Shown: in pieces, positions 1-6,559 of the stretch
How the letters are laid out: each line of letters starts with the position of its first letter
Numbering within the stretch: position 1 is the stretch's first letter
Assembly (NCBI GenBank): GCA_937874445.1
Contig: CALNAL010000005.1
Location: forward strand, 1-20,589
Direction: 5' to 3'
From: an uncultured Acetobacteraceae bacterium
GTDB lineage: Bacteria > Pseudomonadota > Alphaproteobacteria > Acetobacterales > Acetobacteraceae
Length of the DNA stretch: 20,589 bases
Notes under the pieces: generated by a model
Told to the model about the DNA's origin: nothing
Databases searched by the model: none
The model's input: only the letters and a program-made list of their open reading frames with translations
Position numbers and translations under genes: made by a program

Positions 1-48
1 CGAGATCTGCGCATGTCTCGTGGGCTCGGAGATGTGTATAAGAGACAG
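1..48. other. Nextera sequencing adapter (artefact)
   Basis: Bases 1-6 are the end of the Illumina P7 oligo (CGAGAT), 7-14 (CTGCGCAT) sit where the 8-base i7 index goes, 15-29 are the Nextera read-2 primer GTCTCGTGGGCTCGG, and 30-48 are the Tn5 mosaic end AGATGTGTATAAGAGACAG. Real sequence begins at 49. Translation of this stretch gives the MCIRDS peptide known from adapter-contaminated database entries. Confidence 0.99.
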
Positions 49-50
49 CC

Positions 51-350
51 AAATACCCCAACATCACCCGCCGCCACTTCGCCGCCCGCGGGGTGAACGC
101 CGACGTGGTGCATCTCAACGGCGCCATGGAGCTGGCCCCCGGTCTGGGGCTGACCCGGCTGATCGTCGATCTGGTCGCCACCGGCTCGACGCTGAAGGCC
201 AACGGGCTGGTGGAGACCGAGACCATCGCGCACATCACCTCGCGGCTGATCGTCAACCGCACCGCGCTCAAGACCCGCCCCGAGCTGATCTCCGGCTGGA
301 TCTCCCGCTTCCGCACGGCGCTGGCCGGAATCCAGGAGGGCGCGGCATGA
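51..350 (+). CDS. hisG: ATP phosphoribosyltransferase, catalytic subunit, short form (5' truncated)
   Basis: HisG catalyses the first step of histidine synthesis, joining ATP and PRPP. Only the last 99 residues are present, because the gene is cut by the adapter at the contig end; the reading frame runs through KYPNITRRHFAARGV from base 51. The segment carries the conserved catalytic-domain end: HLNGAMELAPGLGLTRLIVDLVATGSTLKANGL, then the ETI-H-TSRLIVNRTALK helix. The protein stops soon afterwards (GIQEGAA). It therefore lacks the C-terminal ACT-like regulatory domain of about 80 residues found in long-form enzymes. Short-form HisG is known to need the HisZ regulatory subunit, which must be encoded outside this window. 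The stop codon overlaps the hisD start (ATGA), so the two are co-transcribed and probably translationally coupled. Confidence 0.95.
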   Translation, partial: KYPNITRRHFAARGVNADVVHLNGAMELAPGLGLTRLIVDLVATGSTLKANGLVETETIAHITSRLIVNRTALKTRPELISGWISRFRTALAGIQEGAA

Positions 351-1648
351 TCTTCCTGCGCTCCGACGCGCCCGATTTTCCGCAGCGCTTCCAGGCCCTG
401 CTGGAGCAGGCCCGCGCCACCACCGCCGATGTGGCGGGGGCGGTGACGAGCATCATCGCCGAGGTGCGCGCCGGCGGCGATGCCGCGCTGTGCGCCGCCA
501 CGGCGCGCTTCGACCGGTTGCAGCTCACCCCGGAGCGGCTGCGCATCTCCGAGGCCGAGGTGGACGCCGCCGTCGCCCGGGTGCCCGCCCCCCTGATGGA
601 CGCCCTCGACGTCGCGGCGCGGCGCATCGAGGTGTTCCACCGTGCCCAGCTCCCCGCCGACCTGGAAATGACCGACGCGGAAGGGCTGCGGATGGGGATG
701 CGCTGGACGGCGCTCTCCTCGGTGGGGCTCTACGTGCCGGGCGGCAAGGCCGCCTACCCCTCCTCGGTGCTGATGAACGCCGTCCCCGCGCGTGTCGCCG
801 GGGTGGCGCGCATCGCCATGTGCGTGCCCACGCCGGGCGGGGTGCTCAACCCGCTGGTGCTGGCCGCGGCCCGGCGGGCCGGGGTTTGCGAGATCTATCG
901 TGTGGGCGGCGCGCAGGCCGTGGCCGCGCTGGCCTGGGGCACCGAGAGCATCGCCCCGGTGGACCGCATCGTCGGCCCCGGCAACGCTTATGTCGCCGAG
1001 GCCAAGCGCCAGGTGTTCGGGCGTGTCGGCATCGATGCCATCGCCGGCCCCTCCGAGGTGGTGGTGCTGGCCGATGCCGCGCAGGACCCCCGCCGGGTGG
1101 CGATCGACCTGCTCGCCCAGTCCGAACACGACGAGGCCGCCCAGGGCATCCTGATCTCCACCGATGCGGCCTTTGCCGAGCGTGTGGCCCAGGCCGTGGC
1201 CGCCGAGATCCCCACCCTCGCCCGCGCCGCCATCGCCGGCGCCTCGTGGGAGCGCCATGGCGCGGTGATCGTGGTGCCCGACTGGGACGAGGCCGCCGCC
1301 CTGGTGGACCGCCTGGCGCCGGAGCATCTGGAGATCATGACCGCCGACCCGCAGGCGATCTTCGCCAAGGTGCACCACGCCGGCGCGGCCTTTCTCGGCG
1401 CCTCCTGCCCGGAGGCACTGGGCGACTACGTGGCCGGCCCCAATCATGTGCTGCCCACCGGCCGCACCGCCCGCTTCGCCTCCGGACTCTCGGTGTTCGA
1501 CTTCCTCAAGCGCACCACCTGGCTTGCCGGCGACGACGCGGCACTGCGCAACATCGGCCCGGCAGCCATGGCCCTGGCGGAGGCCGAGGGACTGCAGGCA
1601 CATGGCCGATCGATCGGTATTCGCCTGGAACGCAACGCCAGCGCTTGA
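347..1648 (+). CDS. hisD: Histidinol dehydrogenase
   Basis: Zinc- and NAD-dependent enzyme that oxidises L-histidinol to L-histidine in two steps, the last reactions of histidine synthesis in the cytosol. The product is 433 residues, normal for the family. All four zinc ligands known from E. coli HisD are visible at the same numbers: Q258/H261 in AQSEHDE (E. coli 259/262), D360 in GDYVAGPNH and H419 in LQAHGRS. The catalytic pair E326-H327 is in LAPEHLE. The NAD-binding and signature segment GPGNAYVAEAKRQVFG...AGPSEVVV is intact. The start is the ATG at 347 that overlaps the hisG stop; the longer open frame upstream is hisG read out of frame plus adapter. A 55-nt gap follows before infA. Confidence 0.98.
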   Translation: MIFLRSDAPDFPQRFQALLEQARATTADVAGAVTSIIAEVRAGGDAALCAATARFDRLQLTPERLRISEAEVDAAVARVPAPLMDALDVAARRIEVFHRAQLPADLEMTDAEGLRMGMRWTALSSVGLYVPGGKAAYPSSVLMNAVPARVAGVARIAMCVPTPGGVLNPLVLAAARRAGVCEIYRVGGAQAVAALAWGTESIAPVDRIVGPGNAYVAEAKRQVFGRVGIDAIAGPSEVVVLADAAQDPRRVAIDLLAQSEHDEAAQGILISTDAAFAERVAQAVAAEIPTLARAAIAGASWERHGAVIVVPDWDEAAALVDRLAPEHLEIMTADPQAIFAKVHHAGAAFLGASCPEALGDYVAGPNHVLPTGRTARFASGLSVFDFLKRTTWLAGDDAALRNIGPAAMALAEAEGLQAHGRSIGIRLERNASA

Positions 1649-1703
1649 CCCAACCCCGGCAGGTGACCATGTTGCGGCCACTCCATGCCCGTAAAGGAAT
1701 CGC

Positions 1704-1922
1704 ATGTCGAAAGAAGACATGATCGAGTTCAGCGGAACGGTGACGGAACTCCTTCCGAACGCCATGTTCCGCGTCAAGCTCGACAACGACCACGAGATCC
1801 TGGCCCACACCAGCGGCAAGATGCGCAAGAACCGCATCCGCGTGCTGGCCGGCGACCGTGTGAACGTGGAAATGACCCCCTATGATCTGAGCAAGGGCCG
1901 GATCACGTTCCGGTTCAAGTAA
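1704..1922 (+). CDS. infA: Translation initiation factor IF-1
   Basis: Small essential OB-fold protein that binds the A-site of the 30S subunit and helps IF-2 and IF-3 select initiator tRNA. The 72-residue product is exactly family length. It shows the full IF-1 pattern: MSKEDMIEFSGTVTELLPNAMFRVKL, then HEILAHTSGKMRKNRIRVLAGDRV, ending YDLSKGRITFRFK. A clear ribosome site (AAGGA at 1694-1698) sits 5 nt before the ATG. infA-maf-RNase E/G-yacG is a recurrent order in Rhodospirillales, and the 19-nt gap to maf suggests co-transcription. Confidence 0.98.
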   Translation: MSKEDMIEFSGTVTELLPNAMFRVKLDNDHEILAHTSGKMRKNRIRVLAGDRVNVEMTPYDLSKGRITFRFK

Positions 1923-1941
1923 ACTGCCCGGTGCAGGTAAA

Positions 1942-2517
1942 CTGGTTCCTCGTCTGATCCTCGCCTCGGCCAGCCCGCGGCGCCGTGACCTGCTCGCCCA
2001 GATCGGCATCGTTCCCGAGGCCGTGTCCGTCCCGGACGTGGACGAAACGCCGCGCCTGCGCGAGCCGCCGCGTGCGCTCGCCCTGCGTCTGGCGCGCGCC
2101 AAGGCGAATGCGGTGGAGGCCGGCGGCGATGACATCGTCCTCGCCGCCGACACCGTGGTGGCCTGCGGGCGACGCGTGCTGCCCAAACCGGCCACCCGCG
2201 ACGCGGCCCGCCACTGCCTGGAGATGCTCTCCGGGCGGCGCCATCAGGTGCTCACCGCGGTGGTGGTGCGGCGCGGCGACGGGGTGTTCGGCGAACGGCT
2301 GGTGGTCTCCGCCGTAACCTTCGCCCGGCTGGACGGGCCGCAGATCGCCGCCTATCTCGCCGGCGGCGAGTGGGAGGGCAAGGCCGGCGGCTATGCCGCG
2401 CAGGGACATGCCGCGGCGTTCATCCGCTTCCTCTCGGGCTCCTATTCCAACGTGGTCGGGCTGCCGCTGTTCGAGACCGCCAACCTGCTGCGCGGACTCG
2501 GCTACCCCGTGCCCTGA
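1942..2517 (+). CDS. maf: Maf-family nucleotide pyrophosphatase, probable CTG start
   Basis: Maf proteins hydrolyse non-canonical or modified nucleoside triphosphates to monophosphates in the cytosol, a house-cleaning role linked to septum inhibition. The frame begins with the diagnostic LILASASPRRRDLL loop, followed by VLAADTVV and the C-terminal GKAGGYAAQGHAAAFI...GSYSNVVGLPLFE motif. No ATG, GTG or TTG is available in frame between the previous in-frame stop (1888-1890) and the SASPRR motif; the first conventional start (GTG 2023) would delete the substrate loop. The CTG at 1942, 4 nt after an AGG (1935-1937), gives 191 residues with the usual N-terminus (MVPRLILASASPRRR). A sequencing error upstream is the alternative explanation. 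Confidence 0.9.
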   Translation: MVPRLILASASPRRRDLLAQIGIVPEAVSVPDVDETPRLREPPRALALRLARAKANAVEAGGDDIVLAADTVVACGRRVLPKPATRDAARHCLEMLSGRRHQVLTAVVVRRGDGVFGERLVVSAVTFARLDGPQIAAYLAGGEWEGKAGGYAAQGHAAAFIRFLSGSYSNVVGLPLFETANLLRGLGYPVP

Positions 2518-2544
2518 GGGCAGTGCCATGAGGCCCCTCTTCCC

Positions 2545-3654
2545 GTGAAACTCCTGGCCTCCTGCTCGCCCGGGGAAATCCGCGTCGCCGCCCTGTCCGG
2601 CGACGAGATGGTGGATTTCGCGATCTGGCGGCCGGGATGCCCCGATGGCGTGGGCGACCTGCATCGCGGACTGGTGGCGGCACGGGTGTCGGCCATGGCG
2701 GGCTGCTTCGTGCGGCTGGCCGGCGGGGCCGAGGGTTTCCTGCCCGACAGCGATGCCCCGGAGGGGCTGACCGGGGGCGCCGCGGTGGGCGTGCGCGTGC
2801 GCCGTGCCGCGCGTGGCGGCAAGGGGCCGCGACTGACCGGGCGGATTTCCGATTCCGAACTGGCCCAGGTGGAGGCCGGAACCGGCCTCGCCCTGCTGAA
2901 GCGCGGCCCGGGGGCGGTCGAGGTTCTGGCGGCGCGCTATCCCGGCGCCGAGGTGGCGGTGGACGACGCCGGCGTGATGGCCCGGCTGCGGCCGGCCCTG
3001 GAGGGGCGCCTGCGGCTGGTCACGGCGGCCTTCGATGCCGAGACCGAGGCGGCCGTGGCAGCCCTCGGCGAGGTCGAGGCCGCGCTGCCGGGCGGGGCCC
3101 GGATGAGCGTGACCCCCACCCCGGCCCTGGTGGCCATCGACGTCGATCTCGGCGCGGCCAGCGCGATGGGCGGCAGCAAGACGCGCGCCCAGATGGCGGC
3201 CAACCGGGCGCTGCTGCCGGCGCTGGCGCGACAGATCCGCCTGCGCAGCCTGGCGGGTGCCATCGTGGTGGACCTCGGCGGGCTGCCGGTGCGGGCCCGC
3301 GCGCGGCTGGCCCTGGAGCTGACCTCGGCGCTGGCCGACGACCCCGCGAAACCCCGGGTGCTGGGGATTACGGCCCTGGGACTGATCGAGATTCTGCGCC
3401 CGGGCGCGCATCCGCCATTGCACGAGATGCTGGCCGGCCCCCACGCGGCGGGACTCGCCGGGCTGCGGGCGGCGGATTCGCTGGTGCGGGCGACTCCCGC
3501 GTCTGCCCCCATCCTGCATGCCGCCCCTGCCGTGGAGGCAGCCCTCTCGGACGACACCGTCGCCCGGGACGACTGGACCCGACGGACCGGGCGGCCCTGG
3601 CCGGTGCGCGCCGAGGCCACGATGGGGGGATGCCAGTGGAGGCTCGAGCCATGA
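2545..3654 (+). CDS. rng: Ribonuclease E/G family protein, minimal form
   Basis: Endoribonuclease of the RNase E/G type, expected to process or decay RNA in the cytosol. The GTG-started product has 369 residues. An S1-like RNA-binding segment covers about residues 35-95 (LHRGLVAARVSAMAGCFVRL...VRVRRAARGGKGPRLT). The catalytic DNase I-like part follows, with IDVDLG (D199/D201) and VVDLGG (D243), matching the two metal-binding aspartates of RNase E, and GLIEILRP (about 269-276) matching the family GLLEMSRQR motif. The CPxC zinc-link and small domain of full-length RNase E/G are absent, so dimer/tetramer assembly must differ. GAGG at 2531-2534 could serve as ribosome site. It overlaps yacG by 4 nt. 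Whether this is the cell's main RNase E or an RNase G-like paralogue cannot be told from the window. Confidence 0.85.
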   Translation: MKLLASCSPGEIRVAALSGDEMVDFAIWRPGCPDGVGDLHRGLVAARVSAMAGCFVRLAGGAEGFLPDSDAPEGLTGGAAVGVRVRRAARGGKGPRLTGRISDSELAQVEAGTGLALLKRGPGAVEVLAARYPGAEVAVDDAGVMARLRPALEGRLRLVTAAFDAETEAAVAALGEVEAALPGGARMSVTPTPALVAIDVDLGAASAMGGSKTRAQMAANRALLPALARQIRLRSLAGAIVVDLGGLPVRARARLALELTSALADDPAKPRVLGITALGLIEILRPGAHPPLHEMLAGPHAAGLAGLRAADSLVRATPASAPILHAAPAVEAALSDDTVARDDWTRRTGRPWPVRAEATMGGCQWRLEP

Positions 3655-3827
3655 AAGACAAGGAATCCGTAGGGGCCGTCTGCCCCGTCTGCGGACGCCC
3701 GGCGACGCCGCGCTATCGCCCGTTCTGCTGCGCGCATTGCGCCGATGTGGACCTCGGCCGCTGGCTGCGCGCGGACTACCGCGCCCCCGTGCGGCCGGAA
3801 GAAGAGGAAGACGATTTGCCGGGTTGA
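3651..3827 (+). CDS. yacG: DNA gyrase inhibitor YacG, zinc-binding
   Basis: Small zinc protein that in E. coli binds GyrB and blocks gyrase binding to DNA. The 58-residue product has the four zinc cysteines in CPVCGRP (residues 11-14) and FCCAHC, followed by the signature DLGRWL and an acidic tail (RPEEEEDDLPG). Length and layout are typical. The ATG overlaps the stop of the RNase gene (ATGA), indicating translational coupling. It is the last gene of the housekeeping run before tRNA-Phe. Confidence 0.95.
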   Translation: MKDKESVGAVCPVCGRPATPRYRPFCCAHCADVDLGRWLRADYRAPVRPEEEEDDLPG

Positions 3828-3878
3828 TTGCCGGCCGGGGGTGGGGTATCTGGGCGCCCACCGACGCGATGGCGGCGG

Positions 3879-3954
3879 GCCCAGGTAGCTCAGTTGGTAG
3901 AGCATGCGACTGAAAATCGCAGTGTCGGTGGTTCGATTCCGCCCCTGGGCACCA
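3879..3954 (+). tRNA. tRNA-Phe (GAA)
   Basis: Full cloverleaf of 76 nt with encoded CCA. Acceptor stem GCCCAGG (3879-3885) pairs with CCTGGGC, then discriminator A and CCA (3952-3954). The D arm is GCTCAGTTGGTAGAGC. The anticodon arm is TGCGA / CTGAAAA / TCGCA with anticodon GAA at 3912-3914. The T arm is GGTGG-TTCGATT-CCGCC. An integrase remnant begins about 140 nt downstream, so its 3' end was probably used as an attachment site. Confidence 0.99.
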
Positions 3955-4006
3955 TTCCCCCTCTCCCCCGACATCTCAAGACGTCCCATACCGCCTCATA
4001 TTTTAT

Positions 4007-4034
4007 TGAAATCATAGCGTATTCTATGATTTCA
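4007..4034. repeat. Perfect 11-bp inverted repeat downstream of tRNA-Phe
   Basis: TGAAATCATAG (4007-4017) and CTATGATTTCA (4024-4034) are exact reverse complements around a 6-nt centre (CGTATT). It lies in an AT-rich patch between the tRNA and the integrase remnant. This is where an integrase promoter, operator or integrase arm site would be expected. No T-tract follows, so a simple terminator is less likely. Confidence 0.8.
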
Positions 4035-4090
4035 GCGTCGCTCGCCGTCCCCCGCTGCCCCTCTGGATATCGCCTCATCCTGCGGATTTG

Positions 4091-4330
4091 TTGGCCTCGA
4101 CAGATACGGCGTGCCGCGCAGCCAAGGGCCGGGAGACTGATTACAAGCCTCCGATGGCGGAGGGCTCTACCTCCTTGTGAAGCCAAGCGGTACGCGGCTT
4201 TGGAACCAGGCATACCGGTTCGGCGGGAAGCAGAAGAAGCTCTCCCATGGCACCTATCCGTCCGTATCCCTCGCCGAGGCACGCCGGCTGCGTGACGAGG
4301 CCAAGAATCTGTCGGATCGTATCCGGGACG
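4091..4330 (+). pseudogene. Tyrosine integrase (P4-type) N-terminal fragment, frameshifted
   Basis: Two reading frames joined at about 4147-4150 give the N-terminal arm-DNA-binding domain (DUF4102 type) of tRNA-targeting integrases. The first frame (from TTG 4091) reads TDTACRAAKGRETDYK. The second continues SDGGGLYLLVKPSGTRLWNQ and AYRFGGKQKKLSHGTYPSVS, then LAEARRLRDEAKNL. A one-base loss between them breaks the gene. Similarity ends near 4330, so the core-binding and catalytic (R-H-R-Y) domains are gone. Its place just 3' of tRNA-Phe and its orientation match integrases of genomic islands that insert at tRNA ends. Confidence 0.85.
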
Positions 4331-4745
4331 GCCCGTGGCAGCCGGTGCAAAGCGCTCGAAGCCCGGCGCCGTCGACGGTCGCAAGGTCGAACCACTCGGG
4401 ATCGAAATGGCCGCCGCACCAGAGCCTGGTTTCCCGATGCGCGGGATCCTTGGGATCGCCGGGCACCTCCAGAAACCTCTCATAGCCTGGAATACCGCCG
4501 ACGTCCTCGGGCGGGCGGGCACGCGCGCCGTCAACGCAGGTCGCGTTCCGGGGAGCGCTTTCGAGGAAGAGCCGCTCTTCGATTTCCACGGGATGATGCC
4601 AGTCGTCGCCAAAATCGTAGAGGTACGTGAACGCCGTGCCCGCGCTGCGGAAATCGCGCAGCCGGACCTCGCGTTCGTCGAAGACCTGTGGATCGCCGAT
4701 GGCCGATCCCTCCGCGGCCTCAAGGGCATCAAGCCAAACTGGCAA
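4254..4745 (-). pseudogene. pRiA4b ORF-3-family protein fragment
   Basis: The minus-strand frame contains the conserved core of the plasmid pRiA4b ORF-3 family, whose biochemical role is unknown: VFDEREVRLRDF, then FTYLYDFGDDWHHPVEIEE, CVDGARARPPEDVGGIPGYERFL and GHFDPEWFDLATV. The family's N-terminal segment (IWRR-V-VP...HLHQF) is missing, and the frame opens only with TTG at 4745. The homologous part seems to end near 4335, after which the frame runs antisense into the integrase remnant before stopping. I read it as a decayed gene inverted against the integrase. An expressed short protein cannot be excluded. Confidence 0.75.
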
Positions 4746-4770
4746 CTCCTCACTAGGTCAATGACGTGGC

Positions 4771-4804
4771 GGGTCGCGAGACCCGTGCCGATTTCTCGGC
4801 ACGG
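4771..4804. repeat. Two adjoining hairpins
   Basis: GGGTC-GCGA-GACCC (4771-4784) is followed directly by CCGTGCCGA-TTTC-TCGGCACGG (4783-4804, 9-bp stem). They overlap by two bases and so are mutually exclusive at the join. On + the second is followed by only three T residues. They lie just upstream (on -) of the ORF-3 fragment. Confidence 0.6.
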
Positions 4805-4970
4805 TTTCCACACAGCCTGGTGAACGCCGCCTTCAAAACGAGGCACTCGGACCGAGGCCGGAATGGCTGCCAGGCACTTCGACAACGACCTGCCATTCCT
4901 GACCTCCGCGTCTGAATACGCGCGTCCGGGAAGCATCGTTCTCAAAGCGACTGAACCGTCACTGCCTCTT

Positions 4971-4993
4971 CCCCCCCCATGCATTCAGGGGGG
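4971..4993 (-). terminator. Possible hairpin after nikE
   Basis: A run of eight C (4971-4978) and a run of six G (4988-4993) flank a 9-nt loop, starting 4 nt past the nikE stop on the minus strand. The stem would be at least six G-C pairs. There is no U-tract after it, so if it ends nik transcription it does so weakly or with Rho. Such homopolymer runs are also error-prone in sequencing. Confidence 0.35.
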
Positions 4994-4997
4994 AGAT

Positions 4998-5789
4998 TCA
5001 ATCAGCGGCGACCGGCATCACAGGTCGTTGCGGAAGCATGGCGGCTCGCAGCCGGGCCAGCACCGGCACGTCGGAGACTGGCGCGAACGGGTCGTCCACC
5101 GCGATCGGACGCCCGTCCTGCATCACCGTCACCCGGTCGGCGAACCCGCGCAGCAGGCGCAAATCGTGGGTGATGAAGAGAAACGCGCAGCCGGTACGCC
5201 GGCGCAGCGCAGTCAACAGAGCCATCATGCGCGCCTGGATTGCCACGTCGAGCGCGCTGACGGCCTCGTCGAGCACCAGCAACCGCGGCTCCAGTGCCAT
5301 GGCGCGGGCAATGCAGAGGCGCTGCAACTGGCCGCCGCTGAAGCGATGCGCCAGCCTCCCGGGATCGACCTCGCCAAGCTCGACCGCTGCGATCAGGCTC
5401 CGTACCCGCTCGCGCAGTTCCGCCCCGGCCACGCCGGCATAGCGCAGCGGCTCGGCCACCACCTCGAAGGCGGAGAAACGCGGGCTGGTGGCCCCGTAGG
5501 GATCCTGGAACACCGCCTGGATGCCCCGTCGCACCGCCGCTGCCATGGGACCGCGCGCGCCGGCGAGCGGGGCGCCGTCGAACAGCACTTCGCCCGCATC
5601 TGGTCGTTCCAGTCCGAGCGCGAGGCGCCCGAGTGTGCTCTTACCCGCTCCGGTGGGGCCGAGGAGGGCAACGCATTCGCCGGCCCCGACCGAAAGCGAG
5701 GCCTCGTCCAGCACCCGCACCCGTTGGCGCGAGAACGGCCCGCCCTGGCGGTAGGATTTGCTCACGTCGCGCAGCTCCAGCAGCGTCAT
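4998..5789 (-). CDS. nikE: Nickel ABC transporter ATP-binding protein NikE
   Basis: One of the two ATPases that drive NikABCDE nickel import at the inner membrane. The 263-residue product (E. coli NikE 268) has Walker A GPTGAGKS (44-51), the Q-loop at Q95 (VFQDPYGATSPR), signature FSGGQLQR (from 140), Walker B LLVLDEAVSALD with D164/E165 and the switch histidine H198 (FITHDL). DEAVSALD instead of the usual DEPTSALD matches the DEAVS form of E. coli NikE. The ATG (5789-5787) overlaps the nikD stop (ATGA). It is the last gene of the operon. Confidence 0.92.
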   Translation of the reverse strand: MTLLELRDVSKSYRQGGPFSRQRVRVLDEASLSVGAGECVALLGPTGAGKSTLGRLALGLERPDAGEVLFDGAPLAGARGPMAAAVRRGIQAVFQDPYGATSPRFSAFEVVAEPLRYAGVAGAELRERVRSLIAAVELGEVDPGRLAHRFSGGQLQRLCIARAMALEPRLLVLDEAVSALDVAIQARMMALLTALRRRTGCAFLFITHDLRLLRGFADRVTVMQDGRPIAVDDPFAPVSDVPVLARLRAAMLPQRPVMPVAAD

Positions 5790-6559
5790 GCCGCGGTTCC
5801 TCCCTCGTAGAGGGCGTGATGAGCAGCAAGCAGGGCCCGCGTCGCGGCGGCACGAGGCGAAGCGAACAAGTCGGCGACCGGGCGTCGCTCGACGATGCGG
5901 CCGTGCTGGAGCACCGATGCGGTATCGGCGAGCCGCGCCACCACGGCGAGGTCGTGCGTCACCAGCAGGATGCCGATGCCCCGCCGGTCGCGCAGCCTCT
6001 CCAGCAGCACGAGCACCTGGGCCTGGGATTCGAGATCGAGGTCGGTGGTGGCTTCGTCGGCGAACAGAAAATCCGGGTCGCGGCACAGCGCCAGCGCGAT
6101 CACCACCCGCTGCAGCATCCCCCCGCTGAGCTGGCATGGGTAGAGACCGAGCAGGCGTTCGGGGGTGGCGAACCCTACCTCGGCGAGCCGGCCGGCGGCC
6201 TCGGCGCGAGCGGCACGACCGCTGCAGGCAAGCGTCTCGCAAAAATGCCGACCGATGGTGACGAGCGGGTTGAGGCAGCTCGTCGGGCTTTGCGGCACCA
6301 GCCCGACGACACCACCGCGCAGCCCAGCCAGGCCGGGGCCCTCCAATACGGTTCCATCAAGGCGGATCGTGCCGGCGAGGCGGCGCACCCCGGGCGGCAG
6401 CAAGTCGAGCCAGGCGAGCAGGGACAGGCTCTTGCCGCCCCCGGAATTTCCCACCAGCGCCGCCACCTCTCCGCGTTCCACGGCCAGGTCGATCCCGTGG
6501 ACCAGTTCGGTCTCCCCGGACGCCAGCACCAGCCCCTCGAGGGAAAGACGTTCCGCCAT
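5786..6559 (-). CDS. nikD: Nickel ABC transporter ATP-binding protein NikD
   Basis: Second ATPase of the nickel importer, pairing with NikE under the NikB/NikC channel. 257 residues (E. coli 254). Walker A is GNSGGGKS (37-44), Q-loop Q90 (LVPQSPTSCLNPL), signature LSGGMLQR (from 144) and Walker B FLFADEATTDLD (D168/E169). LSGGMLQR and the TTDLD tail are typical of NikD rather than of general peptide transporters. The Walker B proline found in most relatives (DEP) is alanine here, outside the catalytic Asp-Glu. The start is ATG 6559-6557, sharing one base with the nikC stop (TGATG). Confidence 0.92.
   Translation of the reverse strand: MAERLSLEGLVLASGETELVHGIDLAVERGEVAALVGNSGGGKSLSLLAWLDLLPPGVRRLAGTIRLDGTVLEGPGLAGLRGGVVGLVPQSPTSCLNPLVTIGRHFCETLACSGRAARAEAAGRLAEVGFATPERLLGLYPCQLSGGMLQRVVIALALCRDPDFLFADEATTDLDLESQAQVLVLLERLRDRRGIGILLVTHDLAVVARLADTASVLQHGRIVERRPVADLFASPRAAATRALLAAHHALYEGGTAA

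Larger units (their letters stand above)
3955..4997. other. Decayed integration region between tRNA-Phe and nikE
   Basis: About 1 kb without an intact gene. It contains a perfect inverted repeat (4007-4034), an integrase fragment on + (4091-4330), an antisense pRiA4b ORF-3 fragment (to 4745), paired hairpins (4771-4804) and a C-run/G-run hairpin (4971-4993). In 4805-4970 I recognise nothing. I found no second copy of the tRNA-Phe 3' end that could mark the far attachment site within this stretch. The first 100 bases are clearly more AT-rich than the neighbouring genes. Confidence 0.7.

Noticed and set aside
20..346. An N-terminal extension of HisD of 109 residues in the same frame
   Set aside because: It consists of adapter translation (EMCIRDS) and hisG read out of frame. 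The true start is the ATG at 347 overlapping the hisG stop.
1915..3861. A long minus-strand open frame (648 codons) opposite maf and the RNase gene
   Set aside because: It lies antisense to well-recognised genes, has Pro/Arg/Gly-rich chance composition and no domain pattern; typical of GC-rich DNA. The same applies to the long + strand frames opposite nikA, phnX/phnV and phnT.
4745..4984. Possible transposase remnant on the minus strand (segment around VHQAVWKPCREIGTG)
   Set aside because: It looks protein-like in places but I could not match it to a known transposase family, so no call is made.
4863..5810. A + strand open frame of 315 codons crossing the nik end
   Set aside because: Most of it is antisense to nikE; the first 110 bases show no recognisable family.
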